NCBI RefSeq assembly: GCF_003143755.1
Contig: NZ_QFRI01000001.1
Span: 1,448,051 to 1,512,050, forward strand
Reading direction: 5' to 3'
Origin: Algibacter marinivivus
GTDB lineage: Bacteria; Bacteroidota; Bacteroidia; Flavobacteriales; Flavobacteriaceae
Length of the DNA stretch: 64,000 nt
Numbering within the stretch: position 1 is the stretch's first letter; each line of letters begins with the position of its first letter. Shown here one piece after another: positions 9,501 to 16,765 of the stretch. Below the pieces are notes generated by a model, which saw nothing but the letters and a program-made list of their open reading frames with translations, searched no databases and was not told the DNA's origin. The position numbers and the translations under genes are program-made.

Positions 9501-12500
9501 ATGAGCTAGACAACCCTATTGATAGTTGGGCAGGTATAACGAGACAGATTACATCAACAGATTTTGAACAGCAAAATGTAGAGTATATTGATTTTTGGTT
9601 ACAAGATCCGTTTCAAGATAACCCAACTAACCCAGGAGGTAAGTTAGTTTTTAATTTAGGTAATATTTCAGAAGATATTATTAAGGATGGTAAAAAACTT
9701 TATGAGAACGGATTACCTGCTGATGGAGATGTTACTATATTGAGACAGCAACCTACTAGTTGGGGAACCATTGTACCACAAAACCAATCTTTAATTTATG
9801 CTTTTGATACTACAGGTGCTGAGAGAGATAATCAAGATGTAGGCTATGATGGTTATAATGATGCAAATGAAATAGACGTTTTTGGTAATCAATTTGGAGA
9901 TGATCCAGCAAAAGATAATTACACTTATTTTTTAAATGCTGAAGGAGATATTTTTGAACGTTACAAAAAATACAATGGTGTGGAAGGTAATACTCCTGAT
10001 ACATTTACTAATACAGATAGAGGCGCTAACACACAACCTGATGTAGAGGATATTAATCGTGATAATACTATGAATACGATTGATAGTTATTTTGAATATG
10101 AATTAGATCTTACAAGAGCTAATTTACCACAATCACAGGCTGATTTTGAAAACCTTCCTGATTCAAATCCGTTAAAACAATTTTTAAGAGATTTTAAAGA
10201 CCAACCACGTTCTTTTCCAAATGGAGATTCAAGAAATGTAAGATGGTATCAGTTTAGAATTCCAGTTCAAGGAAGTCATGTTAAAGCGGTTGGAGGAATT
10301 AACGATTTACGTTCAGTAAGGTTTACAAGAATCTATCTAAAAGATTTTCAAGAAGCTACCGTGTTCCGTTTTGGTACGCTAGATTTAGTAAGAAGCGATT
10401 GGAGAAGATATACTTTGGCTTTAGATAAAAATGACCCAACACCAGATGATCCTCAAACTGATTTTTCTGTTGGTGTAATAGGGACGCTTGAAAACGAAGG
10501 AAGTTACCAAAGGCCTCCTGGAATTGAGCCAGAACAGTTGTTTAATAACAATACGGTTGTTCGTCAAAATGAACAATCTTTAGTTGTAAAAGCCTGTAAT
10601 TTAGAAACTGAAGATTCAAGAGCTGTGTTTAAAAACATAAATATTGATATGCGTCAATATAAGCGTATGAGAATGTTTATGCATGCTGAAGATGGTGAAA
10701 ACGGTACAGGGAATTTAGCTAGTGATGATTTAGTAGGGTTTATTAGAATGGGTAATGATCTTACTGAGAACTATTATCAAATAGAGCTTCCACTGCAAGT
10801 TTCTACATCTACTTCAAGAGAAGGTTTATGGCCAACAGCAAACGAAATTAATATACCAATTGAAATCTTAGGGAAAGTTAAAGCACAAGGGATTTCAGAT
10901 ATGACATTGAGTAATGAAGACCCAACATTTTTCGATGTAATAAATAATGAAATTGTAGCAGTTGCTGATCCATTTGGAGGTTATGTTGTAGGACAGCATC
11001 GTGTTGGAATAAAAGGAAATCCAAATTTTGGTGATGTTAGAACACTTATGGTTGGTGTTAAAAATGTATCCAATGATAATGATTTATGTGCTGAAGTATG
11101 GTTTAATGAATTACGATTATCAGATTTAGATAACGAAGGTGGTTGGGCGGCTGTAGTAAGTATGGATACTAATTTTGCAGATTTTGCAAATATAAGCGCT
11201 ACAGGAAGACAAAGTACTTCAGGCTTTGGATCGCTAGAGCAAGGTCCGAGTCAACGTGCTTTAGAAGATGTAAAACAATATGATGTTGTTACCAATATAA
11301 ACGTAGGACAGTTACTGCCAAAAAAATGGGGTATTCAAGTGCCATTTAATTATGCGCAAAGCGAAGAACTTATTACACCTAAATACGATCAGTTTTATAA
11401 AGATTTAACTTTAGACTCCAGATTGGATGCAGCAGAAAGTAATGCTGAAAGAGAACAGATAAAGCAACAATCTGAAGATTATACAAAACGACAAAGCATC
11501 AATTTTATAGGTGTTAGAAAAAACAGAACAACGGATAAGAAACCCCGTTTTTATGATGTTGAGAATGTCACATTAAATTATTCTTATAATAAAGTTGAAC
11601 ATCGAGATTTTGAGATAGAAAACTCCGTTAATAAAACATTACGAGTTGGAGCAAATTATGCACACAATTTTAACCCAGTTACTATTGAGCCTTTCAAGAA
11701 AAACGACTCGCTTTTTACAGGGAAATATTGGAAGATATTAAAAGATTTTAATTTCAATTTATTACCTACAAGTTTTACAGTTAATACAGATATTAACAGA
11801 CAATTTAACAGACAAAAGTTTAGAGAGGTAGATTTAACAGGTTCTAATATTGGTATTGAAGAATTATTTAGAAGAAATTATACATTCGATTTTCAGTATG
11901 CTATAAATTATAATTTAACTAACTCTTTACAGTTTAACTTTCAGGCGGCAAATAATAATATTGTACGTAATTATTTTGTAGATAACGATTTAATTGCAGG
12001 AGAGCAAGATTCAGAATTAGACGTATGGGATGGGTTAATGGATGTTGGAGATCCTAACAGGCAAACGCAAACCTTAGGCGTTACATACCAATTGCCTTTA
12101 AACAAAATACCAACGTTTAGCTTTATTGATGCCACTTACCAATATACAGGAAGTTTCCAGTGGCAAAAAGGATCTGATTTATTCGGAAATTTAGAAGTTA
12201 ACGGGCAGACTTATGATTTAGGAAATACAGTACAAAATTCAAACGTGCATAATCTTAACACTTCGTTGGATATGAAGCGTTTTTATAAGTATATAGGGCT
12301 AGTTAAAAAACCTATTAAAAGAGTTAGAAAAAGAGCAGGTGCAACTGCTGGTGCACCTCCTGGAGGAAAACCTGATGAGGATAAAAAGCAAACATCTAGG
12401 GTAAAAAATCAATCGCTTACAAAGCTATTAAATGCTGGTGTAGATATTTTAACAAGTATTAAAAGAATACAAGTAAACTATTCTGAAAACAATGGTATAT

Positions 12501-13816
12501 TTTTACCAGGATACTTAAATACACCCGGGTTTATAGGAACGTTTAAGCCTACTGTTGGCTTTACTTTTGGAAGCCAAAGAGATATTAGAGATCTTGCAGC
12601 AAGACGAGGTTGGCTAACAACCTTTGATGAGTTTAATCAACAATATACTTCTACAAATACAAAGCAACTTGATATTTCTGCAAGCTTGCAACCTGTTAGA
12701 GATTTAAAAATTGATATTGTTGGTAATAGGGCTTATTATCAGAATTTTACTGAAAATTATAGAGTAGATAACGGAATATATAATCCTTTAACGCCTAATA
12801 CTTTTGGTAACTTTAATATTTCTACCATTTTAATTAAAACAGCATTTGGTAAAAGTGATGAGATTAACTCGCCAGCTTTTGATGATTTTAGATCTAATAG
12901 ATTAAAAATAGCAGAGCGTTTAGCCGAAAATTTCTATGGTACTAATACTTACACAAGAGATGCTGAAGGGTATCCTCAAGGTTTTGGTAAAAACAATCAA
13001 AAAGTATTATTGCCAGCATTTTTAGCTGCTTATTCTGGACAAGACGCAAATAAAATTACAACAAGTGCTTTTAGAGATGTTCCTATACCAAACTGGGATT
13101 TAAAGTATACAGGCTTTATGAAATTCAATTGGTTTAAAAAACGTTTTAAGCGTTTTTCTGTAACTCATGGATACCGATCTGCTTATACCATCAATCAATT
13201 TAATACTAATTTAAATTTGAATCTGAATCCTGACGATAATGAAGCGCCTATTCCAGGAACTCCTTATGTAAGTCAACCACAAGAAGCTTTAGATCAATCT
13301 GGAAATTTAAAGAATGAGCGTTTATTTAGTAATATCAATTTAACAGAGTTATTTAGTCCGTTAGTTAGGATAGATATGGAAATGAAAAACTCTGTTAGAA
13401 TTTTAGCTGAAATTAAAAAAGACAGAATGTTATCATTAAGTTTTGATAATAATTTGTTGACTGAAGTACAAGGAAATGAATATATTATTGGATTAGGATA
13501 TAGAATTAAAGATTTACGTATTCGTTCTAAATTAGCGGGTCCTAAAAAGCGAATTGTTAGTGATTTAAATATGAAAGCAGATATTTCTGTAAGAGATAAT
13601 AAAACTATTATTAGGTATTTAGATTTAGAAAACAATCAAATTACATCTGGACAAACAATTTGGGGGTTAAAATATTCTGCTGATTATGCGTTTAGTAAAA
13701 ACTTAACAGGTATTTTCTATTTTGATTATACGTTCTCAGACTATGCTATTTCAACAGCATTCCCACAAACTACTATCAGGTCTGGATTTACTATTAGATA
13801 TAATTTTGGTAATTAA
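6545..13816 (+). CDS. sprA: SprA, T9SS outer-membrane translocon and gliding motility protein
   Basis: 2423 aa with an N-terminal signal peptide (about residues 1-30: basic start, hydrophobic LLIVFLLCCSLVAW, cut near SQQ). SprA proteins are known as the very large outer-membrane beta-barrel that forms the type IX secretion channel and supports gliding. Size, many aromatic-rich alternating strands, the SprA-type segments, and a C-terminal strand ending ...IRYNFGN agree with this. The start is TTG at 6545, six bases after the ruvA stop; no ATG precedes the signal peptide. A low-complexity basic/Gly-Pro loop occurs near residues 1925-1955 (from 12,317). Long antisense frames inside it have no support as genes. 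Confidence 0.95.
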   Translation: MNQTNNKLKKLTKQSLLIVFLLCCSLVAWSQQPTQDSTKTGFSLGKIKIPNPNSVESKYTYDPLTDRYIYTEKIGSFNINYPIILTPKEYYALVAKENLRNYYKEKIDAFDGKKDGSEDERKNLLPEFYVNSGFFESIFGSNTIEVTPTGSVEMDLGVLFSKQDNPSFSPRNRSNFTFDFDQRISLSLLGKVGTRLQVTANYDTQSTFDFQQLIKLEYTPTEDDIIQKIEVGNVNMPLNSSLITGAQSLFGVKAQLQFGRTTVTGVFSEQKSQANTVVAQGGGTLEEFEFFIREYDENRHFFLAQYFRDEYDNALANYPFINNKGLQITRLEVWVTNRSNRTDNVRNIVALQDIGESDKVFSSVPVFSGPGAFPDNENNGFNPIAIGTSQSVLTEPIRDVSTADQGFGVLNADVNEGSDYAKLENARKLINGQEYALNTELGYISLNQRLNNDEVLAVAFQYTVGGQVYQVGEFANDGVDATDVDTNAQGQVTSVVNTALVLKMLKSSITNVNQPIWDLMMKNIYDTGAFNLSQDDFTLNIFYNEASPLNFISPVGANFPLDINGNPVTGSTPSDDLIENSPLLRVFNLDKLNFNNDPQSRGDGFFDYVPGITVIPQNGKIVFTSAEPFGEYLFNVLGGGNYDDDNSLYNEDQQKYVYDILYKSTKTAALDEVEKNKFKLKGRYKSSGGGDGIPIGAFNVPRGSVRVTAGGRVLVEGIDYTVNYQLGRVQILDESLKASNTPIQVSTENNAVFGQQTRRFTGLNIEHKFNENFVLGATLLNLNERPITQKANFGSESINNTIFGLNGNYSTKVPFLTRLVNKLPNIDTDVESNLSLRGEFAYLAPGAPKGTDLNGEATSYIDDFEGSQNGIDLTSQQSWFLSSRPLDINGNGNPDEPEDDAGIQNGYGRAMLNWYTIDPIFYSVQRPGEISDDDVSNLYTSRVFINELFPERDLVQGQNSVLFTLDLAYYPEERGPYNFEPGSEDDELDNPIDSWAGITRQITSTDFEQQNVEYIDFWLQDPFQDNPTNPGGKLVFNLGNISEDIIKDGKKLYENGLPADGDVTILRQQPTSWGTIVPQNQSLIYAFDTTGAERDNQDVGYDGYNDANEIDVFGNQFGDDPAKDNYTYFLNAEGDIFERYKKYNGVEGNTPDTFTNTDRGANTQPDVEDINRDNTMNTIDSYFEYELDLTRANLPQSQADFENLPDSNPLKQFLRDFKDQPRSFPNGDSRNVRWYQFRIPVQGSHVKAVGGINDLRSVRFTRIYLKDFQEATVFRFGTLDLVRSDWRRYTLALDKNDPTPDDPQTDFSVGVIGTLENEGSYQRPPGIEPEQLFNNNTVVRQNEQSLVVKACNLETEDSRAVFKNINIDMRQYKRMRMFMHAEDGENGTGNLASDDLVGFIRMGNDLTENYYQIELPLQVSTSTSREGLWPTANEINIPIEILGKVKAQGISDMTLSNEDPTFFDVINNEIVAVADPFGGYVVGQHRVGIKGNPNFGDVRTLMVGVKNVSNDNDLCAEVWFNELRLSDLDNEGGWAAVVSMDTNFADFANISATGRQSTSGFGSLEQGPSQRALEDVKQYDVVTNINVGQLLPKKWGIQVPFNYAQSEELITPKYDQFYKDLTLDSRLDAAESNAEREQIKQQSEDYTKRQSINFIGVRKNRTTDKKPRFYDVENVTLNYSYNKVEHRDFEIENSVNKTLRVGANYAHNFNPVTIEPFKKNDSLFTGKYWKILKDFNFNLLPTSFTVNTDINRQFNRQKFREVDLTGSNIGIEELFRRNYTFDFQYAINYNLTNSLQFNFQAANNNIVRNYFVDNDLIAGEQDSELDVWDGLMDVGDPNRQTQTLGVTYQLPLNKIPTFSFIDATYQYTGSFQWQKGSDLFGNLEVNGQTYDLGNTVQNSNVHNLNTSLDMKRFYKYIGLVKKPIKRVRKRAGATAGAPPGGKPDEDKKQTSRVKNQSLTKLLNAGVDILTSIKRIQVNYSENNGIFLPGYLNTPGFIGTFKPTVGFTFGSQRDIRDLAARRGWLTTFDEFNQQYTSTNTKQLDISASLQPVRDLKIDIVGNRAYYQNFTENYRVDNGIYNPLTPNTFGNFNISTILIKTAFGKSDEINSPAFDDFRSNRLKIAERLAENFYGTNTYTRDAEGYPQGFGKNNQKVLLPAFLAAYSGQDANKITTSAFRDVPIPNWDLKYTGFMKFNWFKKRFKRFSVTHGYRSAYTINQFNTNLNLNLNPDDNEAPIPGTPYVSQPQEALDQSGNLKNERLFSNINLTELFSPLVRIDMEMKNSVRILAEIKKDRMLSLSFDNNLLTEVQGNEYIIGLGYRIKDLRIRSKLAGPKKRIVSDLNMKADISVRDNKTIIRYLDLENNQITSGQTIWGLKYSADYAFSKNLTGIFYFDYTFSDYAISTAFPQTTIRSGFTIRYNFGN

Positions 13817-13885
13817 TGATATGTTGTTACTAAAATTTATAAACCCTATTGTAAGTAATAATTACTGTATTTAGCAAATTTACCC

Positions 13886-13973
13886 GCGTTAGGGATAGTA
13901 GTGGATAGCCCATAGCCCGACGAAGGAGGTGCGAGGACTTGTAGCGAATAGCCCGACCCTTGTGGTAACGCCC
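13886..13973 (+). repeat. Dispersed intergenic element, copy 1
   Basis: Starts GCGTTAGGGAT and ends GTGGTAACGCCC, so the outer GCGTTA and TAACGC are inverted repeats. The inside contains TAGCCCATAGCCCGACG, GTGCGAGGACTTGTAGCGAA and AGCCCGACCCTTGTGG, shared with copy 4. It fills the gap between sprA and the gcvH promoter. No coding frame is seen. Confidence 0.75.
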
Positions 13974-14016
13974 AAATAAAATTTACTTCTAACCTTGTTA
14001 ATTACTGCTTTGAAGT

Positions 14017-14046
14017 TTGAAATGTAATTTTGAATAAATACATTTG
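14017..14046 (+). promoter_or_regulatory. gcvH promoter (-33 TTG, -7 TACATTTG)
   Basis: TTG at 14017-14019 is followed after 19 nt by TACATTTG at 14039-14046, which is near-ideal Bacteroidota promoter geometry. It ends 27 nt before the gcvH ATG. Confidence 0.7.
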
Positions 14047-14073
14047 TTGCATTAACACATTTAAATTTATAAA

Positions 14074-14454
14074 ATGAATATTCCGGCTGAATTAAAATAT
14101 ACCAAAGACCATGAGTGGGTTAAAATAGATGGCGACATTGCTACTATTGGAATTACTGATTTTGCACAAAGTGAATTGGGTGATATTGTTTATGTGGAGG
14201 TTGAAACTTTAGACGAAACTTTAGACGCTGATGAAGTTTTTGGAACTGTTGAAGCTGTAAAAACAGTATCAGATTTATTCTTACCATTATCTGGTGAAAT
14301 TATAGAGTTTAATGAAGCTTTGGAAGACGAGCCAGAGGTTGTAAACTCTGATCCTTACGATGCAGGTTGGATGATAAAGCTTAAATGTTCGGATTTATCT
14401 CAAGTGGATGGATTAATGTCTGCTGATGATTACAAAACACTAATAGGTGCTTAA
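14074..14454 (+). CDS. gcvH: Glycine cleavage system H protein
   Basis: 126 aa, full length for the family. The lipoyl domain carries the lipoylation lysine K63 in the segment GTVEAVKTVSDLF, and the HEWV motif near the N-terminus is typical. It shuttles the aminomethyl group between the P, T and L proteins in glycine breakdown and may serve as lipoate carrier. It overlaps the next gene by 8 nt, so the two are probably translationally coupled. The other gcv genes are not in this window. Confidence 0.95.
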   Translation: MNIPAELKYTKDHEWVKIDGDIATIGITDFAQSELGDIVYVEVETLDETLDADEVFGTVEAVKTVSDLFLPLSGEIIEFNEALEDEPEVVNSDPYDAGWMIKLKCSDLSQVDGLMSADDYKTLIGA

Positions 14455-14824
14455 AAAAGTTACGCTTTTAGCGGCTTTAGGTTATTCTATTGCGTTAGGT
14501 ACGGTTAGTTTAATAACGTTAAACGACCTTCCAGAGGTGCAAATATCATCTGCTGATAAAGTATTTCATTTTTTAGCATATGGCCTTTTTACGTTTTTAT
14601 GGTATTTTGCTTTTTTTTATACATTTAATTTTAAAAAAAAGAAGTCAGTTATATATGCCGTTGTTTTAGCAATAGTATTTGGCATAATTATTGAAATTTT
14701 ACAAGATACGTTGACAGAGTCAAGAGCCTTAGATGTTTACGATGCTTTGGCTAATACTCTGGGAGCTTTAATCGCAGCAATTACAGTGAGTTTTTGGAAT
14801 AAATTGTACGTTAAAAACTCTTAA
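14447..14824 (+). CDS. VanZ-like family membrane protein
   Basis: 125 aa with four predicted helices. The conserved D-K-xxHFLAY segment (SADKVFHFLAYGLF) and the GIIIEILQ...R..D..D..AN..G pattern in the second half are typical of VanZ-like proteins. The start is GTG at 14447, overlapping gcvH by 8 nt. The biochemical function of this group outside teicoplanin resistance is not established. Its place behind gcvH fits what I recall from flavobacteria. Confidence 0.8.
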   Translation: MLKKVTLLAALGYSIALGTVSLITLNDLPEVQISSADKVFHFLAYGLFTFLWYFAFFYTFNFKKKKSVIYAVVLAIVFGIIIEILQDTLTESRALDVYDALANTLGALIAAITVSFWNKLYVKNS

Positions 14825-14884
14825 ACACTTGTTTTTTTGACAAATAAATAGTTATTTTAGCATTCTTGATAAACGATTTAAATT

Positions 14885-15604
14885 ATGGAGCCTAAAAAAA
14901 ATACCAAAGCAAATGTTGGACGTAATAGTTCACTTTACTTCGCCATTGGATTAGCATTGATGTTGTTTTTAACAAACTATGCCATTAATTATAAAACATA
15001 CGACAAGTCTGATATTGACATAGGGCAATTGAATTTAGATGAATTGGATGATGAAGAAATCCCAATTACAGAACAAATTCAAACACCTCCACCTCCACCA
15101 CCTCCACCAGCAGCACCTGAAGTTATTGAGGTTGTTGAAGATGAAGAAGAAGTTGAGGAAACTGTTATTGAATCAACAGAAGTTGATCAAGAAACAGAAA
15201 TTGTTGAGGTTGAAGAAGTAGAAGTAGAAGAAGTAGAAGAAGATATTGATGTACCATTTTCTGTAATTGAAAATGTACCAATTTTTCCAGGTTGTGAAAA
15301 AGGTAACAACAATGCAAAAAGAGATTGTATGTCTAAAAAGATTTCTCAATTTGTAAATAGAAAGTTTAATACTGAGTTAGCTGGAGATTTAGGTTTATCT
15401 GGAAGACAACGTATAAATGTTATCTTTAAAATTGATAAAACTGGAAATGTAGTTGGAATTCGTGCTAGAGCACCACACCCAGGATTAGAAAAAGAAGCAA
15501 AAAGAGTTATTGGATTATTACCAAAAATGAAACCAGGTAAGCAACGTGGTAAACCCGTGAATGTTCCTTATTCTTTACCAATCATTTTTCAAGTTCAAGA
15601 TTAA
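14885..15604 (+). CDS. Energy transducer TonB, paralogue 1
   Basis: 239 aa. One transmembrane helix (about residues 16-34), a run of eight prolines (68-75), a very acidic Glu/Val repeat linker (80-122), and a TonB C-terminal domain (about 150-238) with INVIFKIDKTGNVVGI...P..LEKEAKRVI..LPKM.PGKQRG. TonB spans the periplasm and passes proton-motive energy from ExbB/ExbD to TonB-dependent receptors. Cysteines C137 and C148 in FPGCE...DC before the domain recur in the next two genes and could form a disulfide. A strong terminator follows. Confidence 0.88.
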   Translation: MEPKKNTKANVGRNSSLYFAIGLALMLFLTNYAINYKTYDKSDIDIGQLNLDELDDEEIPITEQIQTPPPPPPPPAAPEVIEVVEDEEEVEETVIESTEVDQETEIVEVEEVEVEEVEEDIDVPFSVIENVPIFPGCEKGNNNAKRDCMSKKISQFVNRKFNTELAGDLGLSGRQRINVIFKIDKTGNVVGIRARAPHPGLEKEAKRVIGLLPKMKPGKQRGKPVNVPYSLPIIFQVQD

Positions 15605-15630
15605 GAATATATTCTTTAAATTATATACAA

Positions 15631-15659
15631 AACCTCGAAGATGTCTTCGAGGTTTTTTT
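15631..15659 (+). terminator. Rho-independent terminator after tonB paralogue 1
   Basis: Perfect 11-bp stem AACCTCGAAGA/TCTTCGAGGTT with loop TG, followed by a T run. Confidence 0.88.
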
Positions 15660-15702
15660 ATGGATATTATTAAAGTAGAAGTTTTTTTAAAATAAATAAA
15701 AC

Positions 15703-15724
15703 CCCGTTACAGATTTGTAACGGG
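15703..15724. terminator. Second hairpin between the TonB paralogues
   Basis: CCCGTTACA/TGTAACGGG, 9-bp perfect stem with loop GATT. It has a short T-rich run on the plus side and a longer one on the minus side. No minus-strand gene lies close by, so its role is unclear. Confidence 0.5.
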
Positions 15725-15788
15725 ATTTCTTGTTTTGGTATGCTTATTGTGACTTTATCATAACATTAACATTTAAATTCTAATTATT

Positions 15789-16577
15789 ATGAGAAATCAA
15801 AAGAATTCTCACGAACTCATTCGGCAAAATGAGCAAATCGTGAAAAAATCACAAAAGCATGAAACAAATTTACAAAAAAACTCAACCCTTTATTTTCAAA
15901 TAGGGTTAATTGTATGTTTACTAGCAGCATTTGGATTGCTAGAGATGAAGTTTGAAAGTACTATTCCTAATTACAAAGGGTTACCTCCAATTGATCAAGA
16001 AGTGTTTGTTCATATTCCAGTAATTAAAGAAAAGACACCTGCATTGGAAAAACCTGTTAAGCAAAGACGTGTAAAAGACCCAACTATATTTAAAGAAGTT
16101 CCTGATGATACTCCAGAAGACCTTTTTAAAAAAGAATTTATTGAACCTAAAGTTAATGTTCCAACTTTAGATCCCGATGATTTCACTCCTCCTATAGAAG
16201 AACCAACAGAACCTGAAAACGTTCCATTTATTTCTATTCAAAATGCACCAATTTATCCAGGTTGTGAAAAAGCTAAGGATAATAATGCTAGAAAAAAATG
16301 TATGTCTGAGAAAATCACCAAACTGATTCAACGAAAATTTGATGGTAGTGATATTGCATCTAATTACGGCTTAACTGGAAAGCAAAAAATAGATGTACAA
16401 TTTACTATCGACAAAACAGGAAAGGTAACTGATATTAAAACCAGAGCACCACATCCAAAATTGGAAAAAGAAGCTGTTCGTGTTATTAATTTTATTCCAG
16501 AAATGACACCAGGAAAGCAAAGAGATACAAACGTTGGAGTTATTTACAACTTACCTATAGTATTTCAAGTTCAATAA
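15789..16577 (+). CDS. Energy transducer TonB, paralogue 2
   Basis: 262 aa. A longer charged cytoplasmic N-terminus (1-33), one transmembrane helix (about 34-51), a Pro-containing charged linker (60-148), then the TonB C-terminal domain (about 172-262) with IDVQFTIDKTGKVTDIKTRAPHP.LEKEA. It shares with paralogue 1 the YPGCE...C pair (C159, C171) and the RAPHP-LEKEA-RVI block, so the two are a tandem duplication with diverged linkers. It has its own terminator. Target receptors cannot be told from the sequence. Confidence 0.88.
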   Translation: MRNQKNSHELIRQNEQIVKKSQKHETNLQKNSTLYFQIGLIVCLLAAFGLLEMKFESTIPNYKGLPPIDQEVFVHIPVIKEKTPALEKPVKQRRVKDPTIFKEVPDDTPEDLFKKEFIEPKVNVPTLDPDDFTPPIEEPTEPENVPFISIQNAPIYPGCEKAKDNNARKKCMSEKITKLIQRKFDGSDIASNYGLTGKQKIDVQFTIDKTGKVTDIKTRAPHPKLEKEAVRVINFIPEMTPGKQRDTNVGVIYNLPIVFQVQ

Positions 16578-16598
16578 GGACTAAAATTATAATTTCAT

Positions 16599-16631
16599 GC
16601 TTTAAAAACCGTTATCATGTTATGATAGCGG
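16599..16631 (+). terminator. Terminator after tonB paralogue 2
   Basis: ACCGTTATCAT/ATGATAGCGGT stem (one G-U pair, loop GTT) flanked by A and T runs, 30 nt after the stop. Confidence 0.85.
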
Positions 16632-16634
16632 TTT

Positions 16635-16656
16635 TTTCTTGACCTGAATTTATTTC
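16635..16656. repeat. CCTGAA...TTCAGG hairpin module
   Basis: ACCTGAA-TTTAT-TTCAGGT hairpin just behind the terminator. Nearly the same module, CCTGAA-TTTAG-TTCAGG, lies inside element copy 5 at 57321-57337, which suggests a mobile palindrome. Confidence 0.5.
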
Positions 16657-16729
16657 AGGTTCTTAAAATATGACCGTTTTGAATAGATAGTTATCGCTTT
16701 TTATTTATAACAAGAATCGAAAAATATAG

Positions 16730-16737
16730 TATCTTTC
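16730..16737 (+). promoter_or_regulatory. Possible -7 box for the barrel-fusion gene
   Basis: TATCTTTC differs from TAnnTTTG at the last base and ends 28 nt before the ATG at 16766. Confidence 0.4.
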
Positions 16738-16765
16738 AAGCCTAAACTAACTTTCAACATTAACC

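Noticed and set aside
13294-13635. Antisense frame of 113 codons inside sprA
   Set aside because: No motif, no promoter box, and it lies opposite well-formed barrel strands of sprA; it is a shadow.
15039-15221. Short plus-strand frame inside tonB paralogue 1
   Set aside because: Low-complexity frame shift of the Pro and Glu/Val repeats; no start context.
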